Program-made: the position numbers and the translations under genes
The notes under the pieces: generated by a model
What the model saw: the letters and a program-made list of their open reading frames with translations, nothing else
What the model was told of the DNA's origin: nothing
Database searches by the model: none
Source: Geitlerinema sp. P-1104
GTDB lineage: Bacteria; Cyanobacteriota; Cyanobacteriia; Cyanobacteriales; Geitlerinemataceae
DNA: 64,000 nt
Direction of reading: 5' to 3'
Assembly (NCBI GenBank): GCA_012911965.1
Contig: SMDP01000001.1
Location: forward strand, 1-64,000
In this document: positions 26,742 through 35,269 of the stretch, piece by piece
How positions within the stretch are numbered: position 1 is the first letter of the stretch
Layout of the letters: each line of letters begins with the position of its first letter

Positions 26742-27371
26742 ATGTCTCCAATTGTCTTTTGCGATTTCGACGGAACTATCACTCTTGAAGATACCTTCGT
26801 CTCTACGGTAGAGCGATTTGCCCCCGAAGTCGCCAGTCGCGTCTTGCCGCAAATTTATGATCTGCGCCTGAGTCTTCAGGAGGGAGTTCATCAGATGCTA
26901 GAGGCCATTCCCTCAGCCTGTTATCCAGACATTATTAAGCTGGCGGCGACATATCAGATCCGTCCTGGCTTCGTGGAACTCCTAGATTTTCTCGATGAAC
27001 GCAACGTTCCTTTAGTCGTGGTGTCTGGGGGAATTCAGGCAGTTGTTGAAGGGGTATTGGGAGAGTTGGGCCAACGGGTTCAGGCGATCCATGCCGTGCA
27101 ACTGCAAACCCAGGGAACCTACTGTTCTCCATATTCAGCCTTCGAGGGAGAGGGAGAAATGGTGAATAAACTAGCGGTGGTTGAGCATTACGGAGAACCC
27201 GATTGGATTCTCATCGGAGATTCGATTACGGATCTCAAGGCGGCCCTGGCGGCCCCTCGGGTGTTTGCCCGCGATCGCCTCTGTCGTTATCTTAGCGAAC
27301 GCGGTGTAAGCTACGAACCTTTTGAAACCTTTACGCAAGTTCGCGATCGCTTATCTCAAGTTTGGACGTAA
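26742..27371 (+). CDS. HAD-IB phosphatase, MtnX-like
   Basis: 209 residues with the HAD motifs: DFDGT (nucleophile Asp8, acid Asp10), VVSGG (Ser95), a Lys in VNKLAV (about 143) and GDSITD (Asp160, Asp164). It resembles MtnX, the 2-hydroxy-3-keto-5-methylthiopentenyl-1-phosphate phosphatase of methionine salvage, and related phosphoserine-phosphatase-like enzymes. The exact substrate cannot be read from sequence. The start is secure because the DFDGT motif must lie near the N-terminus. There is no ribosome binding site; a heptanucleotide repeat array lies directly upstream. Confidence 0.8.
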   Translation: MSPIVFCDFDGTITLEDTFVSTVERFAPEVASRVLPQIYDLRLSLQEGVHQMLEAIPSACYPDIIKLAATYQIRPGFVELLDFLDERNVPLVVVSGGIQAVVEGVLGELGQRVQAIHAVQLQTQGTYCSPYSAFEGEGEMVNKLAVVEHYGEPDWILIGDSITDLKAALAAPRVFARDRLCRYLSERGVSYEPFETFTQVRDRLSQVWT

Positions 27372-27493
27372 TCCTGATTGATTGGCGATCGTAGCCTGGA
27401 TACCCTTTGATTGAGTTCTGGTGATCCAAGTAATCATTATGTGAACTTATAAGGTAAGAGACTGAGGATGGCATGGCAAAGCGTCAGCAAATC

Positions 27494-27574
27494 GTGAATT
27501 TTTTGTGAATTTTCAAGGACAGATGCCAGAAGAATCTAGCAAATCCTTCAATTTAGCTAAGCATTTGTGAATTT
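27494..27574. promoter_or_regulatory. Spaced GTGAATTT direct repeats upstream of the first histidine kinase
   Basis: GTGAATTT occurs at 27494 and 27505 (11-base spacing) and again at 27567. An 11-base period is typical of OmpR-type response-regulator sites. It lies in the 284-base gap before the kinase gene. No direct proof of function can be read from the sequence. Confidence 0.35.
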
Positions 27575-27655
27575 ATCTTAATAAACTGGACTTAGCCCTA
27601 GCTGAAGCGATAGATTTAACAGTAATTTAAGATTGAGGGCGATCGCCAGATTCCT

Positions 27656-30600
27656 ATGATATATTCAGGAAGCAAGCTCGTTTGCCCCGAAGATATGTCT
27701 GGATCATTTCCATTTAATCCTTCCTTTGATAGTTTAGGGGGAGATCAATCTGTCGTGAGTCCTTTAACCTTGAACCTGTCTCCTTGGCGCCGTCTCCTCG
27801 ATGCTGGCTTAGAGGCCATGCTAGTGATCGACAACAATGGCAGCATTATCGAGGTGAACGAACCTGCGTGTGAGTTATTCGTTCGCTCTCGCAGCGACTT
27901 GCTCAAATCCTCAATTGATAGTGTGACCGAACCCGGATTTGATTTTGCCGATATCCAACAAAAGCTCCAAGACAATGGCAAAATTCGCGGTTCCTTTTGC
28001 GTTATTTCCGGTGAACGGGAGATCCGCGAAGTTAAGTATGCGATCAGCTACCATCTGATTGGGGACTATCACCTTCTGAGCTTAAAAGATGTTAGCCAGG
28101 AAAAACAAGATCAGCAAGAGATAAAACAGCTTCAGAAACAGCTCAGTGATCAAGCACAACAGCACCAGAGACAACTAACAAAACTCCAGTCCCAACTCAA
28201 CGTAACCCAACAACTCATCTCCCGAATCACCGCAGAACCCAAATCTCTGTCCTTAGATCCAGATCATTCCCTACAAGAGATTTCTCGTCATATTCCGGGA
28301 GTCATCTATCAGTTTCGGATGCGCCCAGATGGGAGCGTTCATTTTCCCTATGCCAGCGAAGGAATCCGAGATATTTATGGCGTTAGTCCTGAATCCGTGC
28401 GAGAGGATGCAGCGGCGATTTTTACCCTAGTCCATCCAGATGATCGAGCTGCCATGAACCAGTCGATTCATCGGTCAAAAGAGACGGGTGTTCCTTGGTA
28501 TTGTGAATATCGCATCATTCGGGAAAAAGGTCGTATTGTCTGGTTGCTTGGCCATGCCACACCCCGCTCTCTCCCCGATGGAAGTACCATCTGGTATGGC
28601 TATGTTCGCAATATCAGCCGACAGAAGGAGCTGGAATCTCATCAAAGTCGTTTACTAGCAATTTTAGAAAGTACATCTGACTTTATCGGAACCGCCGATG
28701 CCACCGGCAACATTCTCTATCTCAATCGGACCTGGCAAAACTTTTATGGTGATTTAAGCAAAATCCCCAAACGGCTAGAACAAACTTGTCCCGCTCGGGT
28801 ATTGGAGCTGATTTTCGAGGAAGGATTACCTGAAGCGCGTCGTTTAGGACTTTGGATCGGAGAAACGGCTATCCTCACCCATGATGGCGAAGAGATTCCC
28901 GTTGAACAGTTGATTATGCACCATGTCGGGGAGTCTGAAGAGGAAGAGTATTTCTCAACAATTCTCCGAGATATCCGCGATCGCCGCCGCAACGAACTAG
29001 AATTCAAAACCCTGACACAACAGCTTCGAGAAGCCCAAGCACTCGCTCATATTGGGGATTGGTCTTTTGATATTCAAACTCAAGAGATTACTTGGTCTGA
29101 TGAGGTGTTTCGTATCTTTGGCATGAGTCCCCATCAGGGAGAACCCACCTTTGAGGAGAATCTCCAGCAGGTTCATCCCGACGACCGTGCCTATTTTTTA
29201 GACTGTACAACTCAGGCAGAACAAGGAATCCCTCAAAACTTTGATATCCGTATTGTACGCACCACTGGAGAAATTGCCTATATCAACAGTCGCATTCACC
29301 CTGAAGTTGAAGGGGATCAAACGACTAAACTATTTGGCATTATTATTGATATTACAGATCGCAAACAGATCGAAGAAGAACTGCGACAAGAAGAACAACA
29401 AACGCGGGCCTTACTCCATGCCATCCCCGATATGATGTTTCGCTATAGTCCGGAAGCAGTCTTTCTCGACTATAAACCCTCGCGGGATGTGGCAGCCTAT
29501 CAAGATCCCAAGGATTTTGTTGGCAAACAAATCAATGAGATTTTCCCAGATAGTTTTGCCAATGAAGTTAAACAAATTATTGCGACAACCTTCAGTACCG
29601 GGGAACCCCAGGTATTTGAGTATCAGTTACCCGTACCGGGTATGAGACAGGATTTTGAGGCCCGCTTTGTCAAAGTCAACGATGAAGAAGTCTTATCATT
29701 AATTCGGGATATCAGCGATCGCAAACGAGCAGAGCGGGAACGTCAGGAACTTCTAACTCGCACACAGATTCTCAACTCCATCAGCCTCAAAATTCGCAAC
29801 TCTCTAGAACTTGAGACTATCTTAGACAGTGCAGTAACCGCGATTTTTCAGGAACTTGAACTTGATTTGTGCTGCTTTGGCTGGTCTTGTCAGGAGGATG
29901 ATGGGGAGTACTGGCAAGTCTTAAATGAGCGGAAGGTGGCAAATCTTCCTAGTTTCATGGGTCACTATTCATTAGACAGTTTCCCGGAAGTCTATGAAGC
30001 CCTAAAGCAGAACCGAATTTACATTATTAACTCAATTAAAGACTGTGATGATCTGTCCCTTCAAAAGCTATTTGACGGCTTACCCATCGAGTCTTATTGT
30101 ACAGTTCCCATTCAGACACGAGGAGGACGACTCGGGGGGTTCCATTTAGGCTACAGTCGTGAAACCCAAACCTGGAGTGCTGATGATATTTGGCTATTAA
30201 ACGAAATCGCCAATCAGGTGGCGATCGCCATCCAACAAGCAGATCTCTACCGAGAGGCCCAAAGTAAAAGTGAAGAACTCAGCCAAGCCTATCAGCAACT
30301 GCAAGATACCCAAATTCAGTTACTCCAAGCCGAAAAAATGTCCAGTTTAGGGCAGTTGGTGGGGGGGATTGCCCATGAAATCAATAATCCTATCAGCTTT
30401 ATCTACGGAAATCTCGACTACGTCGCCGAATACTCTCAAGGCTTAATTGAACTCTCTCACCGCTATCACCAGAACTATCCCGAGCCAGTCCCGGAAATTG
30501 TCGAGTATTGTGATGCCATTGACTTAGAGTTTCTAGTCGATGATTTCCCTAAAATCATTCAGTCCATGAAATACGGTGCAACGCGCATTCGCGACATCGT

Positions 30601-31168
30601 TAAATCGTTACGGACGTTTTCTCGCTTAGATGAATCGAGCCTGAAAGAAGTTGAACTCCATGAAAACCTGGATAGCACCCTAGTTCTTCTGCAAAATCGG
30701 CTGCATCGTAGCAATCATGAGCCAGAAATTCAAGTTGTCAAAGACTATGGTAACCTCCCTCAAATTTTCTGTTACAGCGGCTTACTCAATCAAGTCTTTA
30801 TGAATTTACTCATGAATGCCATTGATGCCATTGAAATTCGGTGTCAGCACCAAGACTCCACCTTGTCAGGGGACTATCAAGGACAAATCACAATTATAAC
30901 AACAGTCATCGCCAACAACCTGATTCAAATCAGCATTCGTGATAACGGCTGTGGCATGACTTCAGCCACCCAAGAAAAGATATTTAATCCCTTTTTTACA
31001 ACCAAACCCATTGGCACAGGAACCGGCATGGGCTTACCCACCAGTTATCAAATTATCACTCAGTCCCATCAAGGGAAACTTTACTGCAACTCGTCCCTCG
31101 GTCAAGGAACGGAATTTATCATCGAACTGCCGACAAAAATTGATGTGAAGGGGCGTTCTCAAATTTAG
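27656..31168 (+). CDS. Multi-PAS/GAF sensor histidine kinase
   Basis: 1170 residues, soluble (no membrane helix seen). Order: PAS about 45-145 (EAMLVIDNNGSIIEVNEPAC), a coiled coil at 150-195, then four further PAS-like units (starts near 210, 340, 465 and 590), GAF about 705-880, the dimerisation/phospho-acceptor helix with His907 in GGIAHEINNP, and a HATPase with N box MNLLMNAIDAIE, G1 RDNGCGM and G2 GTGTGMGLPTSYQI. This is a cytoplasmic sensor of unknown signal. No response regulator is adjacent. The following gene is a shorter paralogue, so both may feed the same partner. Confidence 0.92.
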   Translation: MIYSGSKLVCPEDMSGSFPFNPSFDSLGGDQSVVSPLTLNLSPWRRLLDAGLEAMLVIDNNGSIIEVNEPACELFVRSRSDLLKSSIDSVTEPGFDFADIQQKLQDNGKIRGSFCVISGEREIREVKYAISYHLIGDYHLLSLKDVSQEKQDQQEIKQLQKQLSDQAQQHQRQLTKLQSQLNVTQQLISRITAEPKSLSLDPDHSLQEISRHIPGVIYQFRMRPDGSVHFPYASEGIRDIYGVSPESVREDAAAIFTLVHPDDRAAMNQSIHRSKETGVPWYCEYRIIREKGRIVWLLGHATPRSLPDGSTIWYGYVRNISRQKELESHQSRLLAILESTSDFIGTADATGNILYLNRTWQNFYGDLSKIPKRLEQTCPARVLELIFEEGLPEARRLGLWIGETAILTHDGEEIPVEQLIMHHVGESEEEEYFSTILRDIRDRRRNELEFKTLTQQLREAQALAHIGDWSFDIQTQEITWSDEVFRIFGMSPHQGEPTFEENLQQVHPDDRAYFLDCTTQAEQGIPQNFDIRIVRTTGEIAYINSRIHPEVEGDQTTKLFGIIIDITDRKQIEEELRQEEQQTRALLHAIPDMMFRYSPEAVFLDYKPSRDVAAYQDPKDFVGKQINEIFPDSFANEVKQIIATTFSTGEPQVFEYQLPVPGMRQDFEARFVKVNDEEVLSLIRDISDRKRAERERQELLTRTQILNSISLKIRNSLELETILDSAVTAIFQELELDLCCFGWSCQEDDGEYWQVLNERKVANLPSFMGHYSLDSFPEVYEALKQNRIYIINSIKDCDDLSLQKLFDGLPIESYCTVPIQTRGGRLGGFHLGYSRETQTWSADDIWLLNEIANQVAIAIQQADLYREAQSKSEELSQAYQQLQDTQIQLLQAEKMSSLGQLVGGIAHEINNPISFIYGNLDYVAEYSQGLIELSHRYHQNYPEPVPEIVEYCDAIDLEFLVDDFPKIIQSMKYGATRIRDIVKSLRTFSRLDESSLKEVELHENLDSTLVLLQNRLHRSNHEPEIQVVKDYGNLPQIFCYSGLLNQVFMNLLMNAIDAIEIRCQHQDSTLSGDYQGQITIITTVIANNLIQISIRDNGCGMTSATQEKIFNPFFTTKPIGTGTGMGLPTSYQIITQSHQGKLYCNSSLGQGTEFIIELPTKIDVKGRSQI

Positions 31169-31223
31169 GATCACAGCAAGCAACCGTGTTACGATATCAG
31201 CTAAAGTTTAAGCTCAACGTCAC

Positions 31224-33431
31224 ATGTCGGGTAACGTCCAGGAGACTCCCCCCAGCCACCAAAACGCCTCTAAGGCCAAGCCTCTGGACTCCGTTCAACT
31301 GCGATCGCTGTTTGAGGGGGCTCCAGATGCCATGGTGGTTCTCGATGATGAGGGAACTTATGTCGAGGCCAACGCGGCGGCCTGCGAACTCTTTGGCCTG
31401 CCACGAGAGCAATTACTGCAAACCTCCATCGCCGACTTTGCCGAACCCGGATTCAACTTTAAGCAAGCTTGGGACTATCTCCTCTCCCAAGGTCAAGCAC
31501 GGGGGGAATTTCGCCTACTGCGTCCTGATGGCGAATTGCGTGCCGTCGACTATGCCGCCACCGCCAATTTTAGCCCCCATCGTCACCTATCCGTCTTACG
31601 GCCCATTGTTGCCGAGCGATCGCGCTCCCATCACTCACCAGCGCGACAACGACATCTCGTCGAAATTATTGAGCGTACCTCAGATTTAATTGGCACCGCC
31701 GACGCTCAGGGTAATATTTTCTTTGTCAACGAAGCCTGGCAGACTTATTTTGATCAGGCGACGCTCCAGAGTCATCATATTTCTAGCTTTCATCCCCCCT
31801 GGGCCCTAGAAATCATCCTAAATGAGGCTCTTCCTGAAGCACAACGTTCGGGAATTTGGCGGGGTGAAACAGCAATTTTAGCCCAAGGTAAGGAAATCCC
31901 CGTCGAGCAACTCATTATGTATCATCCTGGGGGGCCAGGAGAGCCACCCTTTTTATCAACAATAATGAGGGATATTACAGAACGTCAAGGGACAGAAGCA
32001 GAAATACAAGAACTCCTCCGTCGCACCCAAATCTTAAGTAATATCACCCAAGCCATTCGCAACTCTTTAGATTTAGAGGTGATTGTTCAGAATGCAGTGA
32101 CGGCAATTTACCAAGAAGTTGACGTCGATATTTGTACCTTTGGCTGGTGTCGGCAGATTGACAGTCCCAATCCTGAAAAAATCCAGGTTGAGCTGACAGT
32201 TCTCGTGCAGGAAAAACACCCCCAGGTTAAAGATTGGCTCGGCACACATATCTTGGATGGTTTTGGCATGGTGTATGAGTTGATCATTCACAATCAGCCG
32301 TATTATTTAAATTCCGTGGATGATTGCCCCGATGAGGGATTGAAGAGTATTTGTGATGAAACCGGCGTTGACAGTTATTGCTGTTTACCAATTTGTAGTA
32401 TCAATGGCTATTGGGGCATCTTCGAGTTAGCTCGGATTCATGATCATGGGCGTTGGGATGAAGATGAAATGGAATTACTCAATGAAGTCAGTAACCAAAT
32501 TGCCATCGCCATTCAGCAAGCAGAACTCTATCAAGAAGCTCAAAGCAAGAGTGAGCAACTCAGTCTGGCCTATCGAGAGTTGCAGGATACACAAGTGCAG
32601 TTAGTTCAAGCCGAAAAAATGTCGAGTTTAGGACAACTGGTGGCTGGAATTGCTCATGAAATCAATAATCCTGTAAACTTTATTTACGGCAACTTGCAAT
32701 ACGCCTCAGAATATGCAGAAAACTTACTGAGCTTAGTCAACGCCTATCAACAGCATTATCCTAATCCTCCGGGGGCGATCGCGCAACTCATCGATGACAT
32801 CGACCTAGACTTTCTCAAAAGCGACTTTCATCAAATGATTACCTCAATGCAGAACGGTGCTACACGCATTCGAGATATCGTCAAATCCCTGCGAACCTTC
32901 TCCCGTTTAGATGAAGCGGAACTCAAAGCAGTGGATTTACATGAAAACATCGATAGTACCCTAGTGATTCTGCAAAACCGTCTTAAGGGTCATCGAGATA
33001 AACCTGACATTGAGGTGATTAAAAACTATGGTGAACTGCCGAAAATTGAATGTTACAGCGGCTTACTCAATCAAGTTTTCATGAATTTATTGGTGAATGC
33101 CATTGATGCCATTGAGCAACAACAACAGAGCCTTACAGTTGAGCAAGCCGTCACCTATAACGGTTCCATTACCATCACAACAATCGCTCTCAGCACCACA
33201 GATATCTGTATCTCAATTCGAGATAACGGAGTGGGTATGAGCCACCAAATCAAAGAGCAGATTTTCAACCCCTTTTTTACCACAAAACCCGTCGGAATGG
33301 GAACCGGGATGGGCTTACCCACGAGCTATCAGATTATTAGCAAGTATCATAACGGAGAACTACTCTGTCACTCCACCCCAGGACAAGGAACCGAACTAAT
33401 TATTCAACTTCCCATCATCGCCAAGAGTTAG
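31224..33431 (+). CDS. PAS-PAS-GAF sensor histidine kinase, paralogue of the preceding gene
   Basis: 735 residues: PAS about 26-130 (APDAMVVLDDEGTYVEANAA), PAS about 145-250 (TSDLIGTADAQGNIFFVNEA), GAF about 262-440, phospho-acceptor His478 (AGIAHEINNP) and HATPase to the end (RDNGVGM, GMGTGMGLPTSYQI). It corresponds to PAS1, PAS3, GAF and kinase of its neighbour, lacking three PAS units, and long stretches such as GATRIRDIVKSLRTFSRLDE are identical. It begins 55 bases after the first kinase gene, in the same direction, so the pair arose by tandem duplication and is probably one operon. Confidence 0.92.
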   Translation: MSGNVQETPPSHQNASKAKPLDSVQLRSLFEGAPDAMVVLDDEGTYVEANAAACELFGLPREQLLQTSIADFAEPGFNFKQAWDYLLSQGQARGEFRLLRPDGELRAVDYAATANFSPHRHLSVLRPIVAERSRSHHSPARQRHLVEIIERTSDLIGTADAQGNIFFVNEAWQTYFDQATLQSHHISSFHPPWALEIILNEALPEAQRSGIWRGETAILAQGKEIPVEQLIMYHPGGPGEPPFLSTIMRDITERQGTEAEIQELLRRTQILSNITQAIRNSLDLEVIVQNAVTAIYQEVDVDICTFGWCRQIDSPNPEKIQVELTVLVQEKHPQVKDWLGTHILDGFGMVYELIIHNQPYYLNSVDDCPDEGLKSICDETGVDSYCCLPICSINGYWGIFELARIHDHGRWDEDEMELLNEVSNQIAIAIQQAELYQEAQSKSEQLSLAYRELQDTQVQLVQAEKMSSLGQLVAGIAHEINNPVNFIYGNLQYASEYAENLLSLVNAYQQHYPNPPGAIAQLIDDIDLDFLKSDFHQMITSMQNGATRIRDIVKSLRTFSRLDEAELKAVDLHENIDSTLVILQNRLKGHRDKPDIEVIKNYGELPKIECYSGLLNQVFMNLLVNAIDAIEQQQQSLTVEQAVTYNGSITITTIALSTTDICISIRDNGVGMSHQIKEQIFNPFFTTKPVGMGTGMGLPTSYQIISKYHNGELLCHSTPGQGTELIIQLPIIAKS

Positions 33432-33515
33432 ACTAGACCTATCCAGACAAGGCTCTCAGTCCCAGACTCCTCTCCCTCTTGAGGGGTCATTATTGATGAT
33501 ATCGTCCTAAATAGT

Positions 33516-34415
33516 ATGTCTGCATCCCAATTTCCCCGTATTCCTCTCGTGCGTTCTCTCGCCCCACAACAGACTCAAGACGGGTCATTTACCTTTTTCT
33601 CCCAAGAATTTGGCGAGTTATTCCATTCCCACCATGGCGCCAAACAGGAAGCCGAAGAGAAGTTCGTCAACCCCACGCGCCTACGAGAACAGGCCCACAT
33701 CCACGATGTCCTCTACCTTCTCGATGTCTGTTACGGCCTAGGCTACAACAGCGCCGCCGCCATTGACGCTATTTGGGACGCTAACCCCCGCTGTCGCATT
33801 GTCTTAGTCGGGTTAGAGTTAGACCGCGTCGTTCCCAAAGCCGCCGTTCATGAAGACTTACTCGATTGTTGGTCCAATGACGTGCAGTGGCGTTTAGCCG
33901 ACTTAGCACAAGAGCACCAGTTTGAGGATGCTCGTTTGAGCGCGAACTTATACTTTGGGGATGCGCGATCGCAGATTCAGGACCTATGCGAAAGCGGCTT
34001 TCAGGCCAACGGTATTTTCCTCGATCCCTTTTCCCCCCCAACCTGTCCCGAATTATGGACCGTGGACTTTCTAAAAAAACTTGGGGAGTGTCTGGGGCCC
34101 AAGGGTTACCTAGCGACCTATTCCTGTTCCGCCGCCATCCGCAGCGCCTTACAGGAGATTGGTCTGCAAATCGGCTCAACCCACCCCGTTGGCCGTAAAA
34201 GTCCAGGAACCGTCGCCTGTTGGGGCGATCGTCCTCTCCCCCCTCTCTCCCTCCAAGAACAAGAACACCTACAAACCCGAGCCGCAATTCCCTATCGAGA
34301 CCCCAGCCTCAGCGATTCCCGAGGCCTCATCCAAGAACGCCGCCGTCAAGAACAAGCCGAATCCAATTTAGAACCCACCAGTCACTGGAAAAAACGCTGG
34401 GCCGCCCCCAACTGA
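33516..34415 (+). CDS. mnmD: tRNA 5-methylaminomethyl-2-thiouridine methyltransferase (MnmD/DUF752 type)
   Basis: 299 residues with the MnmC-N/DUF752 pattern: GSFTFFSQEFGELFHSHHGA at the start, the SAM site VLYLLDVCYGLGYNSAAAID, and the catalytic-type ILDPFSPPTCPELWT (written FLDPFSPP here). In enterics this methyltransferase is fused to an oxidase (MnmC); the stand-alone form is MnmD. It completes the mnm5s2U modification at tRNA position 34. The C-terminal tail is charged and diverged. It stands alone, 84 bases after the kinase gene. Confidence 0.82.
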   Translation: MSASQFPRIPLVRSLAPQQTQDGSFTFFSQEFGELFHSHHGAKQEAEEKFVNPTRLREQAHIHDVLYLLDVCYGLGYNSAAAIDAIWDANPRCRIVLVGLELDRVVPKAAVHEDLLDCWSNDVQWRLADLAQEHQFEDARLSANLYFGDARSQIQDLCESGFQANGIFLDPFSPPTCPELWTVDFLKKLGECLGPKGYLATYSCSAAIRSALQEIGLQIGSTHPVGRKSPGTVACWGDRPLPPLSLQEQEHLQTRAAIPYRDPSLSDSRGLIQERRRQEQAESNLEPTSHWKKRWAAPN

Positions 34416-34544
34416 GGAACCCGCACCCCTCCTCCTCCTCCTCCCTGTCCTCGGGCAACCACAAGGGATTGCCCCTACATCGGGACCCTCCCCCTCCCTA
34501 TTTGCTATCCTCAACTTAGACAAATCCACACGTTCAAAATAACC

Positions 34545-35153
34545 ATGATTCAGACCATTACAAAACCCGTCTCCTTCGATGAATTTGTGGCCGGGTATCC
34601 CGACAATGCAGACTGCAAATACGAACTCTACGACGGAACCATTATCGAAATGCCGTTAGCCACTGGAACCCACTCCAACATCACAGGATTTATTAGCCTC
34701 AAACTCGGTGTTCAAATTGATCGCTACGATTTACCGTACTCGATTCCCGGTGCCTGTTTATTGAAACCCCTGGAGACAGAATCAGGGTATCAGCCAGATG
34801 TGATTGTTTTGGATAAAGAGGAGTTGGCTAAAGAACCTCGCTGGCAAAAAGAGTCAATTGTAACCCGGGGGAGTTCCGTGCGGCTTGTGGTAGAAGTCGT
34901 GAGTCAAAATTGGCAAAATGACTATCTACGAAAGCTGGGCGATTATGAGGTGATGGGGATACCAGAATATTGGATTGTCGATTATTTAGGATTGGGGGGA
35001 CGGCGGTTTATTGGCAATCCAAAATCGCCGACTCTTTCAATTTATAGAATGGTGGATGGGGAGTATGACGTGAGGCAATTTCGAGAAGAAGACCGAATCG
35101 AGTCAGGGGCATTTCCTGAACTGGCATTAACAGTTAATGATATTTTCGAGTAG
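34545..35153 (+). CDS. Uma2-family putative endonuclease (DUF820), third copy
   Basis: 202 residues: CKYELYDGTIIEMPLATGTH, GYQPDVIVLDKEEL (acidic strand), VRLVVEVVSQNWQNDYLRKL and GIPEYWIVDYLGLGGRRF, all family hallmarks. It is not close to the two Uma2 genes at 11-12 kb, so separate acquisition is likely. It is preceded by a GGGCAACCACAAGGG interspersed repeat and followed directly by another repeat element that starts at its stop codon. Confidence 0.85.
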   Translation: MIQTITKPVSFDEFVAGYPDNADCKYELYDGTIIEMPLATGTHSNITGFISLKLGVQIDRYDLPYSIPGACLLKPLETESGYQPDVIVLDKEELAKEPRWQKESIVTRGSSVRLVVEVVSQNWQNDYLRKLGDYEVMGIPEYWIVDYLGLGGRRFIGNPKSPTLSIYRMVDGEYDVRQFREEDRIESGAFPELALTVNDIFE

Positions 35154-35227
35154 GGGCGAACCCTTGTGGTCGCCCTCCCCCCTAACGATGTTTTTGAGCG
35201 AACCCTTGTGGTCGCCCTCCCCCCTAC
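35150..35227. repeat. Tandem GCGAACCCTTGTGGTCGCC interspersed repeat
   Basis: Two nearly identical units of about 29 bases (35156-35185 and 35198-35226) with the core GCGAACCCTTGTGGTCGCCC and a C-rich end. The first overlaps the stop region of the Uma2 gene. Related elements of the same family (GTAGGGGC... and ...GCCCCTAC) appear near 34453, 38575 and 38803. It probably folds as a hairpin and may act as a terminator. Confidence 0.75.
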
Positions 35228-35269
35228 TGCCTACTATACTGGAATCAGGTTTGCTGGAGGTCTCAGTCG

